A DNA stretch of 27,548 nt, taken from NCBI GenBank assembly GCA_002084435.1, contig NBLG01000005.1, positions 1-27,548 on the forward strand, written 5' to 3'. The position numbers were made by a program, and so were the translations under genes. This DNA is from Tenericutes bacterium 4572_104 (lineage in GTDB: Bacteria > Bacillota_I > Bacilli_A > Izemoplasmatales > UBA5603). Within the stretch, counting starts at the first letter, position 1. Each line of letters starts with the position of its first letter. This document shows, one piece after another, positions 8,609 through 16,627 of the stretch. The notes under the pieces were generated by a model that was given only the letters and a program-made list of their open reading frames with translations, did no database searches and was not told where the DNA came from.

Positions 8609-9079
8609 ATGCAAACTTTAGCTGGAATAATATTTGAAATATTATTTCTTATTATTGTCCTAATTATTTTAATAATAATTGCATCTATTTTTATTATAAG
8701 AGATTTAAAAATAGAGTTAAATAAAGTTCAAAAAATACGTGCTCGTTTCCACGTTGAAATTCGCAAAATTGTAAATCTTATATATAACGTCCATTCACCA
8801 GCTTATTTAGAACCTTTCACAAAGGTTGTAATAAAAAATCTTCCTCATGAAGAGAAGAAGATTTTACTTAAAAATATAGATCGAGCATTTCAAGAATTGA
8901 ATTTAGATGATAATAATGATAAATATATCATTGAAACCTATGAAAACTTACAAGCAATTAGGCGAGAAAGAGATGCATTAATTTTAGTATATAATCAAAA
9001 AATATTAATATTTCCTTTCTCATTCTATGCAAGGATAATGAAATTACAAAAATATGAATTATATACAGAAAAAGAATAA
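8609..9079 (+). CDS. Divergent LemA-family membrane-anchored protein
   Basis: A 156-residue protein with one strong N-terminal membrane helix (about 4-29, isoleucine and leucine rich) followed by a charged helical domain. The C-terminal part, YENLQAIRRERDALILVYNQK followed by ILIFPFSFYARIMKLQKYELY, matches the final helix and tail of LemA proteins (YNxxIxxFPxxxxAxxxxFxxxEL). The preceding region has helices in the LemA arrangement, but the LIPNLV segment is weak (KIVNLIYNV). LemA proteins have no settled biochemical role. The gene follows metK by 3 nt and is closed by a strong terminator, so it is the last gene of the operon. Confidence 0.6.
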   Translation: MQTLAGIIFEILFLIIVLIILIIIASIFIIRDLKIELNKVQKIRARFHVEIRKIVNLIYNVHSPAYLEPFTKVVIKNLPHEEKKILLKNIDRAFQELNLDDNNDKYIIETYENLQAIRRERDALILVYNQKILIFPFSFYARIMKLQKYELYTEKE

Positions 9080-9105
9080 AAGGACTTAAGGTCCTTTTTT
9101 GTTTT
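9078..9105 (+). terminator. Rho-independent terminator after the LemA-like gene
   Basis: An 8-bp stem AAAAGGAC / GTCCTTTT (9078-9085 with 9091-9098) with a 5-nt loop and a run of T residues to about 9105. It overlaps the TAA stop. Confidence 0.9.
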
Positions 9106-9133
9106 ATAAGTAAGAAAAGATATATTAAAAAAA

Positions 9134-9222
9134 GAAAAAGGTGTAATAAAAGATATAAAAACGCAGGAAAAAGGTGTAATTTAGTATTGCATAATCAAAG
9201 AAAAAGGTGTGATATAGTATTG
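9134..9222 (+). repeat. Three direct repeats at exact 33-bp spacing upstream of the AAA ATPase gene
   Basis: The unit GAAAAAGGTGTAAT begins at 9134 and 9167 and, with one change (GTGAT), at 9200; the starts are 33 nt apart each time. The last two copies extend to 23 nt, sharing a TAGTATTG tail (9167-9189 and 9200-9222). The array sits in the 130-bp gap between a terminator and the start codon, the place expected for promoter or operator sites. A period of 33 bp is close to three helical turns, so bound proteins would lie on one face of the DNA. No consensus sigma-A promoter is obvious in the gap. Confidence 0.8.
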
Positions 9223-9237
9223 TAAGGAGTGATTAAT

Positions 9238-10536
9238 TTGTTATCTAGAAAGATAGAAAAAGAATTAAAAGAATGGAAATTAACAAAAAATAAAAAGGCA
9301 TTATTAATTAAAGGAGCTAGACAGGTAGGTAAAACTACTAGTATACAAAAATTTGGAAAAGAAAATTACAAATCTTTTATTGAATTGAATTTTGAACGCA
9401 ATCCAGAATATAAAGATATTTTTTCTGCTTCGCTAGATGCAAATTCTATTATTCTAAATATGTCTGCTATGGGACTGGGACCTTTTATAGAAAATAATAC
9501 CTTAATTTTTTTTGATGAAATTCAATCTTGTCCTAATGCAAGAGTGGCAGTTAAATTTCTTGTGCAAGATGGTAGATTTGACTATATAGAGTCTGGATCT
9601 TTGTTAGGTATTAATTTTAATGAAGTAAGTAGTTACCCAGTAGGATTTGAAACACAAATTAATATGCATTCACTAGATTTTGAAGAATTCTTATGGGCAA
9701 GAAATATTTCTAATGATGTTATTGATTCATTAAAAAAATCTTTAACTTTGAAAAAACCAATAAATAAAGCTATACATAATATAATGATGCGTTATTTTAG
9801 AGAGTATATAATAGTTGGAGGTATGCCAGCTGTAGTTAATAAATTTGTTGAAACATATGATATTAATGTTGTTATTAAAGAACAAATGGATATTATTAAT
9901 AGTTATAGAGATGACATTAAAAAATATGCAGGTAAAAGTAAAATCAAAGTTCAAGAAATATTTGATTCTATACCTTCACAATTAAATAAAAAGAACAAAA
10001 GATACTATTTATCAATGTTATCTAAAGAACCTAAAATGAGAACATATGAAGATTCAATAATGTGGCTTTTTAATGCTGAAATTGCTATTCCATGCTACAA
10101 CGTGGCATCTATTGAATATCCCCTTTTATTAAATGTAAAAAGAAACTTATTTAAAGTATATATGAAAGATATTGGATTATTAGTAGCTTTATCATTTAAA
10201 GGAATTCAAAAAGAAGTATTAAATGGAGATATAGAAATTAATAAAGGGTCAATAATAGAAAATGCATTAGCCGATGTATTTAAGAAAAAGAATTATAAAT
10301 TATATTATTATAATCGCAAAAAGCCTACAAATATGGAAATTGATTTTGTAATACAAAAAAATAAATCTATTATAATTATTGAAGCTAAATCTGGTTCTAA
10401 TTTTAAAGAACACCCTTCATTAACTAAACTTGTTGAAGAAAATAAATTTATTAAACCAATTGTCTATTGTATTGATAATATACATGAGTCGAATGGGATA
10501 TTATATTTACCTTATTATTTATCATTTTTACTTTAA
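9238..10536 (+). CDS. AAA-family ATPase of the AAA_14/DUF4143 type
   Basis: A 432-residue protein with an N-terminal P-loop ATPase domain (GARQVGKTT at 26-34; FFDEIQSCP with the Walker B acidic pair at 93-94; SGSLLGI sensor region), a middle segment containing REYIIVGGMPAVV, and a C-terminal DUF4143 part with IDFVIQKNKSIIIIEAKSG, which looks like the core of a PD-(D/E)xK nuclease-like fold (D, then E-x-K). Such proteins are common, often multicopy and patchily distributed, and their function is not settled. The open frame starts at GTG 9229, but that overlaps AAGGAG (9224-9229); TTG 9238 has 8-nt spacing and is preferred. The gene stands alone between two terminators with its own repeat-bearing upstream region, which suggests an accessory cassette. 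Confidence 0.85.
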   Translation: MLSRKIEKELKEWKLTKNKKALLIKGARQVGKTTSIQKFGKENYKSFIELNFERNPEYKDIFSASLDANSIILNMSAMGLGPFIENNTLIFFDEIQSCPNARVAVKFLVQDGRFDYIESGSLLGINFNEVSSYPVGFETQINMHSLDFEEFLWARNISNDVIDSLKKSLTLKKPINKAIHNIMMRYFREYIIVGGMPAVVNKFVETYDINVVIKEQMDIINSYRDDIKKYAGKSKIKVQEIFDSIPSQLNKKNKRYYLSMLSKEPKMRTYEDSIMWLFNAEIAIPCYNVASIEYPLLLNVKRNLFKVYMKDIGLLVALSFKGIQKEVLNGDIEINKGSIIENALADVFKKKNYKLYYYNRKKPTNMEIDFVIQKNKSIIIIEAKSGSNFKEHPSLTKLVEENKFIKPIVYCIDNIHESNGILYLPYYLSFLL

Positions 10537-10570
10537 ATATTTTTAAATTAAAATAGTATAAAATACATAA

Positions 10571-10594
10571 AAAGGGCCAAAACAAAGGCCCTTT
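10571..10594. terminator. Terminator hairpin between convergent genes
   Basis: An 8-bp stem AAAGGGCC / GGCCCTTT (10571-10578 with 10587-10594) with an 8-nt loop. The T-tract is good on the minus strand, where it ends mnmM and overlaps its stop codon, and poorer on the plus strand, where it follows the ATPase gene. Confidence 0.8.
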
Positions 10595-11129
10595 ATTTCA
10601 CTCTATGAATCTCTATTATATATGGAGATTTCTTTTTATTTAATATTTTATATTTCATTACATCGAATTCACTATTTAAATTAGACACAAAGCCTTCAAT
10701 GCTTTCAGATTCTAGTTTATCATGTAAATAAATAACTATGATAATTCTTCCATCATTTGCTAGTAAAGAAACAGCTTTTTCCAATGATTTTATTACAGTT
10801 AATGCTTCAGTTTTAATCTTTTTATCTCCACCAGGGAGAAAGCCAAGATTATAAATTGCTATATCAAAAGGAGTATTAACATAAATATCAAATAACTCAT
10901 GAGATTCTTTTTTAACAATAACATTATCTATTTTATTTTCTTTTAATAATCGTTTTGTATTATTAATCGCTATTTCTTGAATATCAAAAGCATATACTTC
11001 TTTAGAAATTTCAGCTAAAAAAATGGTATCTTGACCATTTCCGCAAGTCATGTCAATCGCAATCCTTGCGTTTTTTGTCTTTGCTAATAATTCATGAGAT
11101 AATTCTGTAATTTTAACCAAATTGATCAC
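10593..11129 (-). CDS. mnmM: tRNA 5-aminomethyl-2-thiouridine methyltransferase MnmM (YtqB)
   Basis: A class I SAM-dependent methyltransferase of 178 residues. In B. subtilis, YtqB/MnmM methylates nm5s2U to mnm5s2U at the wobble position (U34) of certain tRNAs. Diagnostic blocks are DMTCGNGQDTIFLA (26-39), the SAM-binding motif in the YtqB-specific form, FDIQ (48-51) and NLGFLPGGDK (94-103), the family signature. The start overlaps the stop of the upstream EamA gene by 4 nt (ATGA), implying coupled translation. Its usual operon partner, the radical SAM protein MnmL, lies two genes upstream on the same strand, which supports the assignment. Confidence 0.88.
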   Translation of the reverse strand: MINLVKITELSHELLAKTKNARIAIDMTCGNGQDTIFLAEISKEVYAFDIQEIAINNTKRLLKENKIDNVIVKKESHELFDIYVNTPFDIAIYNLGFLPGGDKKIKTEALTVIKSLEKAVSLLANDGRIIIVIYLHDKLESESIEGFVSNLNSEFDVMKYKILNKKKSPYIIEIHRVK

Positions 11130-12034
11130 CCTTTCTTTGTATTAATAATATTTCCTCTTGCGACACCGTATACTCCAATAATAATTAATATACCACCTAT
11201 AATGTGATACCAGTAAAGCGCTTCTTTTAAAAAAACATATCCAGCCATAACCGCAATAACAGTAGATAAATTAGCATATACACTTGATACATGTGCTGGC
11301 ATTTTACTTAAGGAATAGTTTACTAAAAAGAATCCAACAATAGACGCAATTACACCTAAGTAAAAAATAGGAATAATTATTTTAATATCTAAAATATTAT
11401 AAAAATAATCAATTAAATTGTGATTAAAGCCTAACTGTATAATATAGATTAAATTAAATATAACAGCTCCTAAAAGCATCATATAATAAGTTATTTCTTG
11501 AGGCTTTAATTTTCTTGAGGCGTTTCTAGATGCAATATTAAAGGAAGCAGCTGAAAAAACAGCCCCAAAAAGTAATAAGAATCCTAAAAAACTGCTGTTT
11601 ATATGAAAACCAGTCTTCATTCCTTGAATTAATAAAATACCAAAAGCAGATACAAATATAAATAAAATTTGTAATTTGGTAGGTTTTTCTTTTAAAATAA
11701 CAGCCGATAGAATAGTCACAAAAATAGGTATTAAAGCAATCATCATACCTGCTTCAGAACTCGTAATAATAGTTAATCCATAGGTTTCAAAAATAAAGTA
11801 CATAACTGGTTGAAAAAGAGCTACTAATAATACAGAAAGAAGATATTTTTTTTCAACGTTTACCTTTATTATTTTAGTAATTCTAAGAATTTCAAAACCA
11901 ACAAAAGCTAATAAAAAACGATAAGCAATTAACCCCATTGGAGAAATATATACCAAAGCAATCTTAGAGAACATAAAGGAAAAACCGAAAATAATTGCGA
12001 ATGATATACCTGCAATATGTCCTAATTTATTCAT
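11126..12034 (-). CDS. EamA/DMT-family permease
   Basis: A 302-residue integral membrane protein with about ten hydrophobic helices arranged as two similar halves, the pattern of the drug/metabolite transporter superfamily. The first half has GFSFMFSKIALVYISPMGLIAYRF and the second IVGFFLVNYSLSKMPAHVSSVYANL, followed by ALYWYHIIGGILIIIGVYG, all typical of EamA repeats. The substrate cannot be read from the sequence. The start codon overlaps the mnmL stop by one base and the gene end overlaps the mnmM start by four, so it is firmly inside this operon. Its stop is TGA. Confidence 0.85.
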   Translation of the reverse strand: MNKLGHIAGISFAIIFGFSFMFSKIALVYISPMGLIAYRFLLAFVGFEILRITKIIKVNVEKKYLLSVLLVALFQPVMYFIFETYGLTIITSSEAGMMIALIPIFVTILSAVILKEKPTKLQILFIFVSAFGILLIQGMKTGFHINSSFLGFLLLFGAVFSAASFNIASRNASRKLKPQEITYYMMLLGAVIFNLIYIIQLGFNHNLIDYFYNILDIKIIIPIFYLGVIASIVGFFLVNYSLSKMPAHVSSVYANLSTVIAVMAGYVFLKEALYWYHIIGGILIIIGVYGVARGNIINTKKG

Positions 12035-12966
12035 TATAATCTCCTCTTTATGCCTTGATAAGTATCAATTAGTCTCATTTTTTTATCTATTTCATTCGCT
12101 ACTACCAGTTTTTTTAAAGTCCATAAAGGAGCTATAAGTTCATCTCTTGGACAATCTCCAGTAATGCGATGGATTATTATAGACTCATCAAGATATTCTA
12201 GTTGTTCTACAACGATGTCTACGAATTCTTCCAAGGATAGAAGAGGAAAAGGATTATTTTTATAATAATAAGCCAATTCTGTTTTCTTTTGAATGTACAA
12301 CATATGAATCTTAACACCTTGAATATCTAAATCATTTAAAAATTTCGCTGTATTAATCATATCTTGCCTTGAATCAGTTGGTAAACCATTAATAATATGA
12401 ACTACTACATTAATATTCCTTTTTCTAAGCTTTTCGCAAGCTTCAACGAATTGTCCAAGATTATGACTGCGATTTATGAATTTTAAAGTTTTTTCATTAG
12501 TTGATTGTAAACCTAATTCTACAGTTAAAAATGTTCTTCTATTTAAATCTTCTAAATAATCTAAAACATAATCCGGTAAACAATCAGGTCTAGTTGCGAT
12601 ACTTAGGCCTACTATATTAGGATCTAAAGTTAAAGCAGTTTCAAAAAGATCCCTTAATTTTTTTATAGAACCATAGGTATTAGTATTTGCTTGAAAATAA
12701 GCAATAAACTTACCTGAGGGCCATTTTTTTTGCATAACTTCTTTTATTGTATCAAATTGTTCTCTTAGAGTATTTTCTTTGTTTCCAGCAAAATCACCTG
12801 AACCTGATTCCGAACAATAAATACATCCTTTATAAGACAAAGTTCCATCTCTATTTGGACAGGTGAAATCTCCGTTTAAAGAAATTTTATAAACTTTAGT
12901 CCCAAATATATGCCTATAATACTGATTTAAGGTATTATATCGTTTTTCTTTTGTAAAATAATTCAT
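12034..12966 (-). CDS. mnmL: Radical SAM protein MnmL (YtqA, TIGR01212 family)
   Basis: A 310-residue radical SAM enzyme. The iron-sulfur cysteines are C36, C48 and C51 (CPNRDGTLSYKGCIYC), an unusually wide first spacing characteristic of the YtqA/YhcC group and unlike the common CxxxCxxC. Downstream blocks such as YFQANTNTYG, GLSIATRPDCLPD, ELGLQSTNEKTL, VVHIINGLPTD and HRITGDCPRDELIAP match that group. YtqA was renamed MnmL because it is needed to convert cmnm5s2U towards mnm5s2U in B. subtilis and Streptococcus mutans, where it is in an operon with MnmM. The same pairing is seen here, though interrupted by a permease gene. The start at 12966 has GGTGA (12971-12975) as ribosome binding site. 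Confidence 0.88.
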   Translation of the reverse strand: MNYFTKEKRYNTLNQYYRHIFGTKVYKISLNGDFTCPNRDGTLSYKGCIYCSESGSGDFAGNKENTLREQFDTIKEVMQKKWPSGKFIAYFQANTNTYGSIKKLRDLFETALTLDPNIVGLSIATRPDCLPDYVLDYLEDLNRRTFLTVELGLQSTNEKTLKFINRSHNLGQFVEACEKLRKRNINVVVHIINGLPTDSRQDMINTAKFLNDLDIQGVKIHMLYIQKKTELAYYYKNNPFPLLSLEEFVDIVVEQLEYLDESIIIHRITGDCPRDELIAPLWTLKKLVVANEIDKKMRLIDTYQGIKRRL

Positions 12967-12981
12967 TTAATCACCATTCAA

Positions 12982-12990
12982 ATTATATCA
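12982..12990 (-). promoter_or_regulatory. Extended -10 promoter of the mnmL operon
   Basis: On the minus strand TGATATAAT (hexamer 12982-12987) precedes the mnmL start by about 15 nt, giving a leader of about 10 nt that barely contains the ribosome binding site. No convincing -35 hexamer is present. Confidence 0.55.
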
Positions 12991-13040
12991 TATATCTTTT
13001 AATAATATTTAAACAAAAAATAAAAATAAAATTAAAAAAA

Positions 13041-13049
13041 TGTTATAAT
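13041..13049 (+). promoter_or_regulatory. Extended -10 promoter of the membrane protein gene at 13066
   Basis: TGTTATAAT with a TGn extension (hexamer 13044-13049), followed by a leader of about 10 nt to the ATG at 13066. It diverges from the mnmL promoter across an A/T-only spacer; the -35 region is all A/T. Confidence 0.5.
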
Positions 13050-13065
13050 ATTTGTTGGTGATATG

Positions 13066-13851
13066 ATGTTTTATATTTTACATGATAGTATTTTTAATCC
13101 TAAAGGGTTATTTAAACAAGTTAAAAGAAATGGATGGTTTACATCATTTTATATTTTAGTAATGGCTATTTTCATGTCTTTAGGTATGTACAATTTATAT
13201 TTAAGTTATGATAATCCAACATTCACAGAAGATAGTACTGGTTGTGATATAGTTGATAATAAATTTGTATGTAATGGAGATAATTACAATGTCAATACTA
13301 TGTATGATATTTACGGAGTTCAGATTTTCTTTTTGAATGAAGATATGACTGTCGATAATATATCAAATATTGGGGATTCTAGCATTGTTTTACAAGGTAA
13401 AGACATTAGTTTATATCGAAGTAGAAACTTAATTGTTTCCGAGCAGATATTATCATCGAAATATGGAGATTTTAATTCAATAACTGATGTAACTGATTTT
13501 ATAACTCACCTTCTCTTTATTTCGGGAATAATTTCTAATACTTTAATGAATTTAGTATTAATTTTAACTATCATTTTGATATCTACGATGATGTTTTATC
13601 GCTATCGCAATAATATTTCTTATAAGAATAGATTTAAATTAGTCACCTTTGCATTAACTCCAACTGCTTTATTAATTACATTTTATAATTTGTTAAATTT
13701 TGATCCTATTATTTTCTTCGTTTTAGCTTTCTTTGCATATAGGCCTTTATTTTCTTTGACTAGAGAATTAAATATTCAATTGGTTTTGCGAGAAATGGAA
13801 AAAAATAGTTCCGATAATGATTTAGAAGATAAAGAAGATAAGGAAGAATAA
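13066..13851 (+). CDS. Multi-pass membrane protein, DUF1189-like
   Basis: A 261-residue protein with a short N-terminal segment (SIFNPKGLFKQVKRNGW), a membrane helix at about 23-45, an outside-facing region of about 100 residues with two cysteines (GCDIVDNKFVCNG) that could form a disulfide, then membrane helices at about 146-170, 188-208 and 210-226, and a very acidic C-terminal tail rich in D, E and K. This plan and the opening motif resemble DUF1189 proteins of Bacillota, whose function is unknown; the match is from pattern only. ATG 13066 is preferred to ATG 13063 because it gives better spacing from GGTG at 13057-13060. It is a single-gene unit divergent from mnmL. Confidence 0.5.
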   Translation: MFYILHDSIFNPKGLFKQVKRNGWFTSFYILVMAIFMSLGMYNLYLSYDNPTFTEDSTGCDIVDNKFVCNGDNYNVNTMYDIYGVQIFFLNEDMTVDNISNIGDSSIVLQGKDISLYRSRNLIVSEQILSSKYGDFNSITDVTDFITHLLFISGIISNTLMNLVLILTIILISTMMFYRYRNNISYKNRFKLVTFALTPTALLITFYNLLNFDPIIFFVLAFFAYRPLFSLTRELNIQLVLREMEKNSSDNDLEDKEDKEE

Positions 13852-13856
13852 AGGGG

Positions 13857-13884
13857 TTGTAATAATTAAGTTATATGCTATAAT
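13857..13884 (+). promoter_or_regulatory. Promoter of the leuS T-box transcript
   Basis: -35 TTGTAA (13857-13862), 16-nt spacer, -10 TATAAT (13879-13884) with a TGC extension (13876-13878). Transcription would begin near 13891, just before Stem I of the T-box. Confidence 0.7.
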
Positions 13885-13890
13885 ATTGAT

Positions 13891-14110
13891 AAATACATGG
13901 AAATAGAAGTAGTAAAACAATCTTGTTTTATAGAGAGTTAACATAAGGTGGAAGTTAATAAACAAATTGTTTGAATTAGTCTATGGAGTAGGCTTCATGC
14001 AACACGGGAGTGAAGTTCGTTAACTGCGTTAAAGTTTTAAGAGCTGAATTTTATTCAGAACTAAGGTGGTACCGCGATTAATTCGTCCTTTTTTAGGGCG
14101 ATTTTTTTAA
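13891..14110 (+). ncRNA. T-box riboswitch, leucine (UUA specifier), controlling leuS
   Basis: The leader has the full T-box layout. Stem I pairs ATAGA (13903-13907) with TCTAT (13980-13984), enclosing a specifier loop with AGTAGTA on the 5' side and GAATTAG on the 3' side; the codon after GAA is UUA (13976-13978), which reads leucine. Above it AAACAAT (13915-13921) pairs with ATTGTTT (13966-13972), and the conserved AGAGAG and GGTGG elements follow. A Stem III hairpin CTGAAT/ATTCAG lies near 14044-14057. The T-box sequence AAGGTGGTACCGCG is at 14063-14076; its UGGU can pair with the ACCA end of uncharged tRNA-Leu. When tRNA-Leu(UAA) is charged the terminator at 14083-14108 forms; when uncharged the antiterminator forms and leuS is expressed. 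Confidence 0.95.
14083..14108 (+). terminator. Regulated intrinsic terminator of the leuS T-box
   Basis: Stem TCGTCCT / AGGGCGA (14083-14089 with 14095-14101, one G-U pair) followed by seven T residues, mutually exclusive with the antiterminator that contains the T-box sequence. Confidence 0.9.
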
Positions 14111-14125
14111 ATTAGGAGGAAAAAG

Positions 14126-16549
14126 ATGAGTGAATTTATACCAACTTTTGATGAAAAAAAGATTGAAAAGAAGTGGCAAGATATTTGGTATCAAGGCGAT
14201 TATTTTAAAGCTAAAGATAATGATGATAAAGAAAAATATTATTCATTAGTTGAATATCCCTATCCATCTGGAGCGGGGATGCATATAGGGCATATTCGTG
14301 CTTATTTAAGCTTGGAAGTTATTTCAAGGAAGCGTAGAATGGAAGGGAAAAATGTTTTGTTTCCTATTGGTTTTGATGCATTTGGGTTACCTACAGAAAA
14401 TTATGCAATTAAAACACAAATACATCCAAGGATTATCACAGATAGAAATATAGAGACATTTAAAAAACAATTAAAATCTGCAGGATTTTCATTTGATTTT
14501 AGTAGAATTATAGATACAACTGATCCAAAGTATTATAAATGGACACAATGGATATTTTTAAAAATGTTTGAACATAATTTAGTTTATAAAGATGTTGCTT
14601 ATGTAAATTATTGTCCTAGCTGTAAAGTTATATTATCTAATGAAGAATCTCAAGGTGGAAAATGCGATCGCTGTCATTCTGATGTTATTCAAATGGAAAA
14701 AAATGTATGGTTTTTGAAGATTACAGAATACGCAGATAAATTACTTGAAGGATTAGAAGAATTAGAATGCAATAATAGAATCAAAACAGAACAAACAAAA
14801 TGGATTGGAAAATCTAAAGGCGCTTATATCTATTTTCCTGTGGCTAATTCAAATGAATCATTAAAAGTATTTACCACAAGACCTGACACTATTTATGGAG
14901 CTACTTTCATGGTTATAGCTCCAGAACATCCTCTATTAAAACAATTTGAAGATAGAATTGAAAACTTAGAAGAAGTTAAAATTTATCAAGAAAAAGCAAA
15001 AAAGAAAAGTGAATTTGAACGCGTAGAACTTGCTAAAGATAAAACAGGAGTAGAAATTAAAGGACTAAAAGCAATTAACCCTCTAAATGAAGAAGAAATT
15101 CCTATTTTCATCTCTGATTATGTAATGATTACCTATGGAACTGGCGCAATTATGGCAGTTCCTGCACACGATACAAGAGACTATGATTTTGCAAAAAAAT
15201 ATAATTTAGAAATTCGCGAAGTTATAAAAGGCGGAGATATTTCTAAGGAAGCTTATACTGATATATCTGGCGGTGAAATGATTAACAGTCCTTTAATTAA
15301 TGGCTTACAAGTAAAAGAAGCCATAGACAAAATTATTGATTATATGAAAGAACATAATATTGGTGAAGAAGCAACACAATATAAAATGAAAGATTGGGCT
15401 TTCAATCGCCAAAGATATTGGGGTGAGCCAATTCCTATTATCTATTGTGATAAATGCGGAATAGTTCCAGTACCTTATGAAGATTTACCAGTCGAACTAC
15501 CAATGGTTGAAAAATTTATGCCTTCTGATACAGGCGAATCTCCACTAGCTAATATTGAAGAATTCGTTAATTGTAAATGTCCTATTTGCGGAGGGCCAGC
15601 AAGAAGAGAAACAGACACAATGCCTCAATGGGCTGGTTCATCTTGGTATTTCTTAAGATATATGGATCCTTTTAATGATGAACACTTCGCAAGCAAAGAG
15701 AAATTAAATTATTGGGGGCAAGTAGATTGGTATAACGGTGGTATGGAACATGTCACAAGACATCTTATATACTCACGTTTTTGGAATCAATTCTTATATG
15801 ATATCGGAGAAGTACCGTTTAGAGAACCATATAAAAAGCGAACTGCTCAAGGTATTATTCTTGGTAAAGATAATGAAAAAATGTCAAAATCTAGAGGGAA
15901 TGTTGTAAATCCCACTGATATTATTGATGAATACGGAGCTGATACCTTAAGAACTTTTGTGTTGTTTATCAGCGATTATGAAATGAGTACTCCTTGGTCA
16001 GATTCAGGACTTAAAGGCGCTAGAAGATTTTTAGATAAAATTTGGCGATTATTTCCAAATGTTAATAGTGAAGAATTTTATACAAAATCTTTAGAAAAAT
16101 TAATTCATAGAACTATATATGGAGTCCAAACAGATATAGAATCTTTGAAATTTAATACAGCTATAGCTAAAATGATGACTTTAGTAAATGAATATCAAAA
16201 ACAAAAAGAAATTACAAAAAAAGATTATGAAGTATTGTTAAAATTACTATATCCAATAGCTCCTCATATTTGTGAAGAATTATGGGAAAAACTTGGTCAT
16301 AAAGATTTATTAGTATTTGAATCATATCCTAAATATGATTCTAAAAAGATGGTTGATGATGAGATTACTTTTGTAATAAGTATTAATGGGAAAGTTAAAG
16401 ATAAAGTAATGGTTGATGCTAATATTAGTAAAGAAGAAATAGAAAAACTAGCATTAAATCGAGATAAAATTAAGAAAATAATTGAAGGTAAACAAATTAT
16501 TAAAGTTATCATAGTGCCTAAAAAATTAGTTAATATTGTAATTAAATAA
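14126..16549 (+). CDS. leuS: Leucyl-tRNA synthetase
   Basis: Class I aminoacyl-tRNA synthetase charging tRNA-Leu. The 807-residue length is typical of bacterial LeuRS. It shows the HIGH motif (53-56) within PYPSGAGMHIGH, a zinc knuckle CPSCKVILSNEESQGGKCDRC, the CP1 editing domain with TTRPDTIYGAT and the GTGAIMAVPAHDTRDYDFA segment needed for hydrolysing mischarged tRNA, the catalytic-domain block WAGSSWYFLRYMDP, and KMSKS at 585-589. The C-terminus (about 735-807) has the small domain ending IIKVIIVPKKLVNIVIK. A strong AGGAGG precedes the ATG. Expression is set by the T-box directly upstream. Confidence 0.98.
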   Translation: MSEFIPTFDEKKIEKKWQDIWYQGDYFKAKDNDDKEKYYSLVEYPYPSGAGMHIGHIRAYLSLEVISRKRRMEGKNVLFPIGFDAFGLPTENYAIKTQIHPRIITDRNIETFKKQLKSAGFSFDFSRIIDTTDPKYYKWTQWIFLKMFEHNLVYKDVAYVNYCPSCKVILSNEESQGGKCDRCHSDVIQMEKNVWFLKITEYADKLLEGLEELECNNRIKTEQTKWIGKSKGAYIYFPVANSNESLKVFTTRPDTIYGATFMVIAPEHPLLKQFEDRIENLEEVKIYQEKAKKKSEFERVELAKDKTGVEIKGLKAINPLNEEEIPIFISDYVMITYGTGAIMAVPAHDTRDYDFAKKYNLEIREVIKGGDISKEAYTDISGGEMINSPLINGLQVKEAIDKIIDYMKEHNIGEEATQYKMKDWAFNRQRYWGEPIPIIYCDKCGIVPVPYEDLPVELPMVEKFMPSDTGESPLANIEEFVNCKCPICGGPARRETDTMPQWAGSSWYFLRYMDPFNDEHFASKEKLNYWGQVDWYNGGMEHVTRHLIYSRFWNQFLYDIGEVPFREPYKKRTAQGIILGKDNEKMSKSRGNVVNPTDIIDEYGADTLRTFVLFISDYEMSTPWSDSGLKGARRFLDKIWRLFPNVNSEEFYTKSLEKLIHRTIYGVQTDIESLKFNTAIAKMMTLVNEYQKQKEITKKDYEVLLKLLYPIAPHICEELWEKLGHKDLLVFESYPKYDSKKMVDDEITFVISINGKVKDKVMVDANISKEEIEKLALNRDKIKKIIEGKQIIKVIIVPKKLVNIVIK

Positions 16550-16551
16550 AC

Positions 16552-16582
16552 AAAAGCCTCTACAAAATGTAGGGGCTTTTTA
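16552..16582 (+). terminator. Rho-independent terminator after leuS
   Basis: A 13-bp stem (16552-16564 with 16568-16580, AAAAGCCTCTACA / TGTAGGGGCTTTT, one G-U pair) with a 3-nt loop and terminal T residues. Confidence 0.9.
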
Positions 16583-16627
16583 AAAGAAAATAACCATCAT
16601 TTAAGTAATATTTTCTTGGTGAGAAAT

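Noticed and set aside
9134..9222. Possible short CRISPR array from regularly spaced repeats
   Set aside because: There are only three units of 14-23 nt at 33-nt period, the intervening bases are partly repeated, and there are no cas genes. A regulatory repeat is more likely.
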